A stretch of DNA of 64,000 nt, taken from assembly GCF_043641665.1 (NCBI RefSeq), contig NC_092193.1, forward strand, positions 23,537,883 through 23,601,882. Direction: 5' to 3'. The notes beneath the pieces were generated by a model. It was given only the letters and a program-made list of their open reading frames with translations. It was not told the DNA's origin and searched no databases. Source of the stretch: Enoplosus armatus (lineage: Eukaryota; Chordata; Actinopteri; Centrarchiformes; Enoplosidae). Each line of letters opens with the position of its first letter. The stretch's first letter is position 1. Below, piece after piece: positions 24,296-36,136 of the stretch. A program made the translations under genes and the position numbers.

Positions 24296-27200
24296 GGAGG
24301 TTCCAAGTTGTCAGGGTACAGATATGTTCAGACACACTGGCTGAGAACAATAGACCATCTGTGGTCAAGAACAATGGTAATGTCACCGTAGTTTAGACTG
24401 AGAGGGAGGGAGAGGGGGGGGGCAGAGGCAGGGGTGAAGGGAGTGAGGGGGGCAGCGGGGCCAGGGGTGAAGGGAGTGAGGAGGGGGGGGTGAGAGAGAG
24501 AGAGAGAGACTGCAAGTGAATGGATAGATACTGAGACACTGACATTGCATCTAATGTAAGAACACGAAGAAGAAGAAGAAGGTAATGGTAAGGCGGACTG
24601 AACCCTAGAACCCTATGGTGCCTATTGTGTGTGTGTGTGTGAGTGAGTGTGTTCGCGCATGTGAGTGAAAGAAGCAGTGGGAGACAGAGGCAGAGCAGGA
24701 ATTAAAAGAAAAAGCATGAATGAAAGTGATGTCATTCTAAAAGGGTTTTAAAGCTCCCACCTTATATTGTTGTCAATACAATGTTATTCTAGAAAAATGA
24801 ATGACGTCATTATTTAACTTTATGAATAAAAAAAAAATAATATATATATATATATATATACTGTATATAATCATGCAAGAGGGTATCACGGCGGCCCGTA
24901 GCTTTTAGCAAGCAGAGAAACATCAGCAGCATTCCTGCACTGTGACTCAAAAATAATATGAGGCCCAATGTTTTAGTTTTCGTCCCACTGTGGATTGACA
25001 AGCACGCTGGCAGTATCTGACGAGAGTGACATGTTAGACCGAGGGGGGCAGGCAGATATATTTTGGACCAAAAGGTGCACCATATTGATGTCTGTTTAGA
25101 ACTCTGACCCTGAATATATGACAGTAATTGAAATAATCAGTGGAGAGGGATTTGCTATCTGGTTGACGTTCTGAGGCTTTTGAGGCTGACATATGGTCGC
25201 TTTGTTTGTCAGGATTGCTGGAACACACAGCGATGAGCATCAGGAGCTACATATCATATATACCAGTGTTATATGTATGTGTCCTTTCTGTATTTAGTCT
25301 TAACATGGTATGACTAAACTAAACTAATATTCTGTATTTTATATTTAAAATATATTTATAATATATCTTTATATGTATTACAGTCATCAAATCTCAACCT
25401 ATGGCTGCACCGTACTAACACTTGCGTGTGCAGAGACATTTCTACAATCTGAAAATATCTGGAGCGTAACCAAGATCGTCAGGCTTTTTTATCAAGGCGG
25501 TGGGGGGGGGTGGGGTTCTATGAGGCAATAGAGGCTTACAGAAATCAGACTGAAAAGGTGTGGGTTCTAGGTGAGCACCAAGACACTGTATTACAGCATG
25601 TCCTGTGTTGTCCTGAAGTTCGTCATTTCAGAGTTTGTCCGGGGCGAGAGTTTTTGTTTTCGTAGAACTTGGCTGACGGCCAACCTCCATATCGCTAGCT
25701 TTTGTTCTGAGGTCTCTGTCTCTCTTTGGGGTTATTTGCTTCACTAAAACTAACTCGATGGCGTCGCCTGCACCCACCGTGACGTCACCCATTGGTCTGT
25801 GGACTATTGCTTTGAAGCCTCGAGTTTGGCTATTTTGGCCGTCGCCATCTTGGTTTTTTGGAGCCAGAAGTGACCATATTTGAACGAGAGGCTGGAGCTG
25901 GGGATCTGAGAACCCGAAGACACTATGCACGCCTACCTATACCAGCAACCTGACTGCACCTGGCTCCTGGCTACGCCGTGCTAAGTAGCTGCTAACAAAG
26001 TTAGCTTGTAAATTACTGGAAAAAAAGAACAGCTGACTCTTAGAGTATCTTTTAGTACAACTGAATGCCTCAATCTTGATTGACCGGTTGCCGTGGTTTT
26101 TCGGTAAAACATACTCTGCTTTATCGTCAATTTTACTCTGAATGGGACCACAAGTTACAAAATGAACATCATGCTGAATTGAAGAAGACTTGAAACTAGC
26201 GACTGAGACCATAAACTCATCAGGAAAATGTTCACTGAGGTAATAAATCAAGTGAGAAGTAGGGTCATTTTCTCATAGACTTCTAGAGAGTTTTGAACGG
26301 AGGTGAGAGAGGATCACTTCTGTGAGTTGTACTGTAAAGGAATGTGTCATTTATTAGGTTCTCAGATGTTTTTTTCTTTATTAAAAATGCTTTTGAAAAT
26401 TACAAATCCTGAAAAGGCCTGTCCTAAGCCAAATCGGAGCTACATCTCTTCTGCTAAAAACTGTTATTTAGAAAAGAAAACGCAAATAAATAACAAGTTT
26501 AAGTTGTTGGCATTCAAATCAATTGACTGAACATACGAAATTATACATACATTCGTTTTACAACTGTCCCCATGTTTTCGGTCAGTTCTGTCACATTTAC
26601 ATAAAACACCACATTAAAAAGCTTTAAGGTCAGAGGAAGCGATATCCTTTGACCGAGGTGACGCTGAGACTGATCAAGGGCCAATTCTGTCATTGAATAG
26701 TGTGATTTTAAGCTTGTTTTTTCATGTTTTTTGGTGGACAAGCTAAAGGGTCAGGCCCTGTCACGATAAAATATCCCGGAAAAGAATGTAATTGTGAATT
26801 CAAAACATGTCTAAGAAGTTTACTGACATTCTTTGCTTTGGCTGAGCGGTGACAGGGCCTTACAAATGAATGGCATTGTTCCTTTTTATTACCTTTGTTG
26901 CATAAAATATGTATTTAATGCATGCCATAGTAAAACACAACTTGAATAAATAGACATTACACTGTAAATTTGAAGCTTTTTATGCTCAAGTTTTGAAGTT
27001 TGGTCCATATTTTAATTAGGCCTATGTAGCACTGCCTTTGAGGTTACACTTTGTATATTAATGACACTTGAATTCAGATATACTGTAGATAGAATTGCAA
27101 TTCATATTAGCCTTGACTGTAATTATTTCAGTTCACACAGATTGCAGTTAGATGGCTCCAGTTAGTGCAGCTGAGAGACTGCTGCTGTACTGGGATGTTG

Positions 27201-28279
27201 TGAGCTATAAAACAAAGGCATTCAGCTTCAACACACCAAGCACACCAACGACAGAAAAGGTCGAATGGGGTCCAAAAGTCCTTCAAAAGTGGAGCGTCAT
27301 GGGATTATGATGGCGACCTCTACCTAGGCGCCATCGCCGTCACTGTTGAGGTTCGGGGGCAAGTGCGACGCATGCACCGTTCTGGAGTGAACCGATTCTT
27401 GTGGCCCACCAGAGAGGACCTGACCTGGTTCATATTCGCGGATGTCATACCTTTCATTCCACCTCCTCACCTTGTAACCGCCCGTCAGACGTCTGGACAA
27501 AGCTTGCGGAGCATAAGGATGAGAAAATATTGAACTAGCTGTTATTGTTCTGGTCACTGCACCCTCGTGTAGCACAAGCAGGGGTTTTTGTTTTCACTCC
27601 TGTGTGCCTTTCTAGCTGTTGATTGTTACTGCTATTGTATCTGGCTATGTTATTGTTTTTTTTTTTATGGTATTTTAATGAATTTGTTAAATGAAATATG
27701 TTTTATATTGAAATGTTTATTGAATCAAAAAGATGTTTGGACTTTATCATGTCACATTCTAATGAGTCAGGTCCTTAGCATACGTCCTTGGCTGAACGAA
27801 CTGTTTTAGTCTAATATTACATTAACATTAAAATCACAATAATAATCTTAACTATAGGAATGCTTACCAAAACTTAAAGTCAGCCCTGACATTATGATAT
27901 AAAAATTGAATATATTATATATAATATGGAGAAAATGTTGAATGAATCTGTGTAGATGAAGGTGGGGGATGTATATATATTATATATAGGCCTATGGCGG
28001 TTATTCTGCGCTGACCGTCGAAAAGTTGCATATCTTTCTTGCAGGAATTACAAAACCATGTTAGATACAATCGGGGACATGTGATCATTAAGAAAATGTT
28101 ATTTGTATCAAAGAAATTCATTTGGAAACCATTCTAACAACCAAGACAAATTTGTCTGACAGTTCAGGGGTATAAACGCGTGTATTCTATTCAGCGCGTT
28201 GCCCATAGTTTAACGTGTCAGTGTTCAGATTCACGAATGAGGAAATGTGCGTTTCTGGCAGGACGTCCCATGATTATGT
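22191..28279. other. Non-coding stretch with simple repeats
   Basis: Holds a (TG)n tract at about 23489-23527, a (TTG)n trinucleotide tract at 24263-24297, a G-rich patch with a duplicated 'aggggtgaagggagtgagg' at about 24407-24495, and (TA)n at 24838-24860. A minus frame at 27324-27575 contains an ordered, basic-aromatic peptide (GGYKVRRWNERYDIREYEPG) that may be the relic of a mobile-element protein. I could not place it. No exon or RNA gene recognised. Confidence 0.5.
22481..22509. other. Perfect 13-bp palindrome with 3-base loop
   Basis: TTAATTCCATACA at 22481-22493 pairs perfectly with TGTATGGAATTAA at 22497-22509 around ATA. It is AT-rich and outside genes. It may be a foldback MITE relic or a cruciform-prone site. 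Confidence 0.7.
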
Positions 28280-28768
28280 AATTACTTTTCGTGGATCGAC
28301 AATACGACAGGGATGCGGCAGAGAAGCGGCAGTAGACCTGCGTCAAGCACACGGAGAGACACAAACAGGAAACTAGTTGGATTTCCTTCAACGTAAAAGC
28401 AGCATTTACAATTGGGACATATATAGAGAGCGGACGGAACTAACTCCGAGGACCATGTCAAACGGAAGAAAACATGTCACATATTGCTTCGTGATATTTT
28501 CTTTCCGTCGGTTGGCTCGTCAACGAGCCGACCTGGTTTTATAGTGAAAGGTTGGACAGGAAGTCGTGTTGTTTGCAGCCGTGTCTGACGGCAACCCTGT
28601 CACGGCTCAACCGGGACCTCACTCTCCACTCGCCTTGGTTACGGACGGTCTCCTGGTTAACGGGGAGGAAGCCAGGAGGTGAAGGACGCTGCGTAAATCT
28701 GCCTGTCGCGCGAGGCCCGTCGGTAACGGAGGCGGCAACCCGAGGATGAGAGCGCGAGCGCTGCAGTA
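28280..28768 (+). promoter_or_regulatory. CpG-rich promoter and 5' UTR candidate of the EPS15-like gene
   Basis: CpG density rises sharply against the AT-rich flanks, most clearly at 28500-28768. It contains CRE-like 'gacgtc' (28262-28267) and a TATA-like 'acatatatag' near 28417-28428. A short upstream ORF starts at 28746 (ATG), reads seven codons (MRARALQ) and stops at 28767-28769, where its TAA overlaps the A of the next ATG (TAATG). CpG-rich segments at 5' ends are usual for broadly expressed vertebrate genes. That this one serves the downstream gene is inferred from the phase-matched first exon. Confidence 0.45.
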
Positions 28769-31700
28769 ATGATGCGTTTTATCCTGGACTGCCTGAGGAC
28801 ATCGAGAGCGAGAAACCCGAAGGATGAAGGGTAAAACCGCCACCGTCAGGGCTCCTTTCGTAAAGAATGAGTCGTAGCAGCTGCATTCGTACATTTCAAA
28901 CTTTGAAACAACTTAAACGTAAATGGAGGCAACGTTTTAAACTAAGAACAGGGCCAATGGCGCAATCTGTAGCAGCTCCGGGCCTGCCGAGGTTTTTGGG
29001 GGCTTCAGCAGACGTGCTAAATAAACCTAAGGTTCTATATACAGTGTGGTGTGTATAGCAGTAACTAACTAGGCTACACCAACTCAAGTACCTTAAATAC
29101 AATTTTGAGGTGCTTGTCTCTACCCGAATATTCCCATATTATGCTACATTTCAGAGGGAACTGTCCTTTTTTAGTCCACTAACGTTGAATTTTACTTTGC
29201 AGAGCAGATTTTGATCCAAAACATAAATCATGCACAGATGAAACTACCCAACAACAGTATTTAACATAACTTTTTACCAGCTGACTGAGGAATTTGCCGG
29301 CCAAAAGTGTGTTTATAAAACAGAAACACATAACACAAACAATCTTAACACAAATTCTTTAGATTTGTTTTTTGTTTCGCAATCGTGACCAAGATACCGT
29401 AGCTACATCCGGCGCGGGACATTTTACAGCGCAGTAATAAACTTGCCACTTCTCTGTGGTGCCACGGTTTCGAAATTACCTCAGACATTTAGCGTTTAGC
29501 ATTTCTGCACTGCCGATTCGTTAGTACTCATCAGCCAACATATACATCAATACCGGTATATCTGCTCGAAAGCTAATGTCTGTTGACCTGGCTGGATCGG
29601 TCTAGGTCATAGACTGTAGCTCTAATGTAAAATATGTAATAGGATATATTAATATTACCTTCTGAAATGGGTCATTCTGCATCATGTGTACTTTTAAATT
29701 TGATACTTTAAAGGTACTATATGTAACAATATGAAATATTGTATATTTTACTTGTATCAACTGCTTTTATTGCCAATGTGTGAACAGATTGTAACGTCAT
29801 TTTAAAAAATGAGACCCTCAATTTTCCGGGGAAAATCCAAAGGAGGTGACTTTATGTGCACTCCCAAGTGCCGAGCACAGTGTCCAGAGTCCAACACAAA
29901 GTCCACGTAGCTTGCTTGCTAACTCTGACAAATTGCTAGCCAGCTAATGTAGCAAAATACTGTCTTGGGTGGACTCCCAGGGCTAATCTGGCTGGTAAAC
30001 TGGCCAGCTTGCCGTTTTCAAAATCACTTTACCAGCGATCAACTGTATGAAGCAACCAACGTCAGATCCATGCAGTGTAGCTAAGTTAGCAACTAGCTGG
30101 CTAACCTTGCTTGCTCGCAGACGTTATGGCTAGCAAAATACTATCTGAGTGGATCTGTTACTTGGCTAGCTTGCTAAATTACTTCAGCAGCTAACAGCAG
30201 CTAATCCATGATACTAACTGATGTATTATGACAAGCGGCGTTGATTTTAGCAAACAATAAATGATTTAACAGTACAAAGCAAATGTGTATTAACGTTATA
30301 GGGTTGGGCGATTGGACAAACATATCGGTGATTTGCTGAGTCCATCGCCGGGTTGGTTTTTGGTCGCTGCTCTGCAACAGACTCTCGTTCAGCGAGCTAA
30401 CCCAGCGGTGACAGAGAGAGGCAGCAGGGGAACGACAGCGAGAATATTTTCACATCTAACTCGCTGGATTAATGGTTTATTAGCAGAGTTGGTAATTGTC
30501 GGAAAAGACAGTGGAAAGACTAACCAAGATGGTTTTGGTAAGTTTTAGTTTGTTTGTTGCGGGTTTTATGATGAGTTAACAAAGCAATTAAGCTAGTCTT
30601 AGTCCGGTGGAAGAAAGAAACTTGAATTCTGAAGGTATGTGGTTGTATACTCACGAGCCCCTGGCTGAGTGCAAATGTGTTGGAGTTCTCTGCGAGGGAC
30701 AAGAGGGTTGCCTCTCTGCGCCAAGGAGTCGAGGAGAGGAAGTCTCTGACCGTTGTTTGTGCTTATGCACTGAACTGCAGTTCGGAGTACCCGGCCTTCT
30801 TGGAGGCTCTGGGTGGAGGTAAAATGGAGCATGAAACGGAGAGAATTGGTGTTGGCGTTGTACCGAACCGTCGTGATGAAGAGGGAGCTGACGTGATTTA
30901 CCACTTGATCTACGCTCCAGCCTTCACATATGGTCATGAGCTTTGGGTGGGGACCAAAAGAACGAGATTGCGGACACAAGGACGAACTGAGTTTCCTCCG
31001 CAGGGTGGCTGGGCTCAGCCTTAGGGTAGAACAACTGCTCCTTCGCGTCGAAAGGAGCCTGTTGAGGTGGTTCGGACATCTGATCAGGATGCCTTTTGGG
31101 CGGCCTCCTTTGGAGGTGTCCCCGATTCAACGGAAAACTGCTAGCTATCGGTCTATGTAGATGGACCTTATTTCGATACAATCAAATCTTGAATATTTAT
31201 TTAGAACAAAGCAGTAACGTCAGCGCTGTATCATAGTCAGAGCAGAACGCATTACTGCATCACTGCTATACATGAAGACATCCTGCACCTTAGCTTGTTG
31301 AACGGGCCACCAGACAAACATTCACAGCAGAAAAGTGCACTGCTAATGTCAGTTTGCAGGCTTTAATAGCTAATTAGCTAAAATTGATCGAAATGAGTGT
31401 TCGATTTTGACCTTTCAAAAGCAGGCGATTCTCCCTGTATTCTTATTTCTCTCCACCCCTGCCTACTTGCGTGTGTCTGAAGAAAGAGAAAACACTTCAA
31501 AGATGGCTTATTGGTACCCTGCAGCTAAACGTTTTGTGACACCCAGGGACACACAGGGAGGTGGTCAGACAGTCTGAGAGTGTCCTGTCGCAAGCCTGCC
31601 AAAGCCTGGCAGCGCGTCAAAAAAGTCAGCCATTTGATGGGCCGCCTGTCCTTACAGTCTGGATCCATCTTCTCGTCACCCACCATGCCATTTACCCACT

Positions 31701-34700
31701 AACCATCCGTTCATCACCTGGGCCATCCATTCCCAGGAGCCTGCCAGGAGTACAGGAACTGGACAGGAGCGCAGGAGGTACCATTAATGCCGGACTTTCT
31801 GAGGCAAATTACAAAGCTGACACAAAGCCAATTCTTCCCAATAGATTTTGATTGCAAAATGCATGAAAATACAAAGCAAGGGTCTTCATTTTTTTTTCTT
31901 TGGCAAGTGGCCGTGTTGTAAGAGGGATAGTGCCCTTCGAGGTGTCCTAATGGACCACACGCTCATTAATAATTCCAGAATCTATGAATATGCACATTTC
32001 GTTCATTTCTTAAGCTTTCCTGCTGGAGACAAGATGTCTCCTACTTCATTGAAACTGATTTTTTGAGTGGATGGGGACTTTGTACAATATTGCCTTACAA
32101 CTTCACTTCTCAGTGACAGTAGCAGCATACCTAGCTGCTGGGTTAACTAGCTAAGTCGGTCTGTTTTAAAGAGTCATGATTATTTCAAATGAAAGCATTT
32201 TAAATTGATTATTGCTGAAGATATTCAGATCCAAATATTTCCTTTGACAGATCTGAACAGTTTAATTGGTTTACGTAACAACTGAAGTGTGAATGAATGC
32301 ATGAAGAAGTCCTTGCTCCCTGGCAGTAACTGGGTTGACATCAGCACTCCTCTGCGGGCTTGTGTGGACAGTCGTGGACAGCAGCTTAAATCATAGTGAC
32401 ACAGTAGCTGCACAGTAGAAATTGCTCGCACTGTCGAGCCCAGTCTCGCATGGAAAGAATGGACGTGCTCATGACAAAGAGCTAAAAAACGATTGTTGTT
32501 TAATTGATTAGTCATGCACGAGAAAATGAATTCAATTAAATTAATTTAATTTAAACTATTTTGAGTGAATATTACCATATGGCAGGTTTTTGGACTATTG
32601 GTTGGACAAAACAAGCTATCTAAACAAAACTTGGGATGTGAAAAAAATTTAACAGGTATTTTTCTCCTATTTTCTGACATTCTTTAGAAAAACAATTAAT
32701 TGATTAATTGAGAAAATACAGTATATGTCAAGGCCAGTTGGCATTGGATTTAATCATAATGGAATTTAAGTATTTTGTTGTATTTGAACTAGTTGTAGTT
32801 GAGGCATGTGTCAGCAGCTGTTAACCTCTTTGTTCTGTTACTGTTAAGTGGTCTTACATTTAATTCCACATCTGAGGGGTGTAACGATTCACCGATACCA
32901 ATCGGAATCCGGTTGCGACTACATCGATGCGCGGACCCCTGGATGGATCTAAATGTACCTTGAACCGGTCAACGGCCGATTCTAAAGTTCCAAATTGGTT
33001 GACTGAAGGTTTGATGCTAACTCTGTGCAGCGTCTCCACTCTCGTAAAAAGGTCAAAGGTAAACGTGAGACGCGTCACGAGAGGCAAAAACAAAACATGT
33101 CCGACACGGTTTACAGTGCACCATCAAATCTAAAGTTTAGAAGACGTTTGTATTTCATAAGAAGTAAGGAACATTGGACAAAGTGTAAGGTCTGTAGAAC
33201 AGCGACTATGTACCGCGGTAGCGCGACATATCTCAACACTCACCTGGTGAGACGGCATGGTGAAACCCCGTGCGGGTGTTTCGGTTTAAAGAGTGACAAT
33301 GTTAACTGCGTCCGTTGTCGTAGTAGTTACGACAGCTGTTGAAAACAGCAAGACAGTAATGTAGCTGTCCTCGTAGGTGTCTAGTTTTTCATCCAAACAT
33401 ACCTAATTGATTAGTCTTGTTTGAGGAAAGTGTCCCGTAGGCTACTAACACTCAGTTGCATTTTGGAACGTTGCCTGTTGTTACGGAATTTGTTGTCTGT
33501 TTGAGCAACAAAAATACTTGGGATTCCCTGGTCTTTTATGAAAGAAATTTGAAGATAAGCACTGTTTCTTTTATAGAATTGGCTTATTTTAATTTATAAT
33601 GGAAAATGTTAAGAACTGTATCAGATTGCATCGTATCACACCAAATCGTTTTGTATTAAAAATGTATCGTCCCTGAATCGTATCGTAGCCCATGTATCTA
33701 GATATGTATCAGATCGTCTTATAAGGGAGAAATGCACACCCCTACCACACACTGTGAAATATAGAGGTCTTATATCACTCAAAGGTCTTACACTCACTTG
33801 AGGTGTTTATTTCCTTCTCTCCATAAAGAGTTTATGTGACAAACAGGCAATGGAAACATGTTTGTCGATTACTTAATGATGCAGCGATGATCAGCTGTTT
33901 GGTCTGATTACGTTGCACAACAACTGTAAACTGGGTTTAAACACACTGAGATAAAGGACGGTAAGTGATCTCTAGCAGAACTGTCCCCAGAGCTGTCAAA
34001 CACACTGCTGCAGCCGGGGTGGAGACTCTCCACTGTGAATGGAGAGACCCGTTACTGTCATCATCTTCGCTTCAGAGAGCAGGAAACATGGCCTCCTATG
34101 AGCTGGAACGGAAGAACCTTCCCCTACGGCAGTCACCTCGTGCTCGGGCAGACACTTTGTTTTGCCACAACCAGCTGACGGAAACACACCTCATTTTCCA
34201 ATTGTGCAAAATGATCACAATCAGCTCAAGCAATTGCGATCATGGTTGATTGCGACAGGCCTGTTTGTGACTGTTGGATGTTTGCTAAAGGGCGGGATGA
34301 CGTCCAGAATGGATGCTGACAAAAAACAGCGAGCATGCGCACGGCTCTGTTTATACTACACTGGGTGTCTGCATCAGTGTGCATAGTATACGTGTGTGTG
34401 TGTGTATATATATAATCAAGTCAAAATTCATGTGGCTTATATCACGTTGTCCTTGCGGCTCTGCAGATGCGGAAATATAATTTGTGCCTAACATGTTCAC
34501 CTTAACAACAGCTTGTGCTGCTGCCCCCGAGTGATTGATTGCTAATGTTTGCATGTGCACACTGCTGCTGGATTTTTATGAATGGCTCAGTCGCTGCTGT
34601 CAGTGTGTGTGTGTGTGTTTGGACTGATGCATACTGCAGTGGCCAGTAATGCCGATGGAGGGGGGGCGGGGGGACTCGAGAAGCAGCATGATGGTAGGAG

Positions 34701-35980
34701 GGGAAAAATGGGAAAGACATAAAGGGAGGAGACTAGAGGAGAGGAAATAAATTCTACTCTACTGCTTTCACTCTGACTCATCCCCCTCTCTCTTCCCTTT
34801 CTCACATTGGTGCATTCTGCCTGTGTGCATCGATCACCAGGGACACACACACACACACAGGCAGACACGTTCACAGAGGTGGCTCCGCCTCCTCTGCAGT
34901 GTAGCGACAGCTAGTGAGGGCAGCAATGGAGGAGCCAGCAGTGCAGCAGGAAAAAATGGAGGGATCATGGGAAGGAGGGAATGATGGAGGGAAGGCAGAC
35001 TGGAAGAATGAGTGCTCCCTCTCCTCTCTCCTTAAACACTCCTGTTTTCTCTGCTGGTCGTCTCCCAGGGACACAGACGTTGTGGAAACGGACGAGAGAG
35101 TCCTCGCCAAGGCAGCCGAGATCAGAGTAAGAAGACCGCAGCACCTACCGCTGGTGTGTGTGTGTGTGTGTGCTGGGGTTTTTATACACCTGTGTGAGTG
35201 TGTTTTGTGTTGGTATCACCTTTCTTTTTTGGAGTTTGTCAATATAAATAATGTGGACAGGACATAAATCACATGCGTGTCTGTGTGTGCAGCCTTTCCA
35301 GTTTTGGGCTCCTCCATCACTACATTTCCCATGATGCTCTCATGTGATGTCATGATGCTGTAAGACTAGTCTCTTGACAGGATGGAGCTGTGGATATACA
35401 TGTGTTCAGTGTAAGTCCTGAGGGCCCCAGGTTTATTGTCTGGTTTGTTGTTATTTCATTCATTTCCTCTCAGCGTGATGGTAATGGTAATGGTTACCTT
35501 AACAGGGATCATTTCTCAGATCAGGATCAGGACCTAAAGCCTGCTTCTGCTGTTTTACGTAATTCTGAGGCACCGTCTTGTGGCCAGGTCCCGTGCCAGT
35601 GCCAATCACTGGATTACTTTGGTGCCAAAGAAAAGGTCAAAGTTATGTGATTATGAGCTTCCACTGTATATTTTCATCATAGATGAATCTGCTATTTATT
35701 TTCCCAACTAGATAGAAGACTAACAATACCTGGAAATATTCACATTTGGAAAGCTAGAACCTGTGGATGTTAAAAAACAACAACTTTTAAATTAATTAAT
35801 TATCAAAATTGTTGCTGGCTGAATCATTTTCCCAAACCAAACGTGGCACATGCTAGCAGGATTAAGCCTTCTGTTCACTTTTGTAACGTCGAAAGGTCGA
35901 AGGTTGAAATCAAACCATTGGCTACCTGTAGAGGATCATTTGGATGTTGTGAAAGAACATTTCAGTCCACATTTCTCACC

Positions 35981-36015
<35 letters not shown>

Positions 36016-36080
36016 CTCTACATGCCTGTTTTTTTCATTCCACAGTAGGTTGAGTTTGCATCATTCTTAAATCTTAAACA

Positions 36081-36136
<56 letters not shown>

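Noticed and set aside
24144..24396. Poly-Gln or poly-Cys frames
   Set aside because: They are translations of the (TTG)n/(CAA)n tract, with no gene context.
33025..33342. BED zinc-finger frame as a host gene
   Set aside because: It lies inside TIR-like ends with a second fragment copy elsewhere, so it is a transposon remnant, not a domesticated gene, on present evidence.
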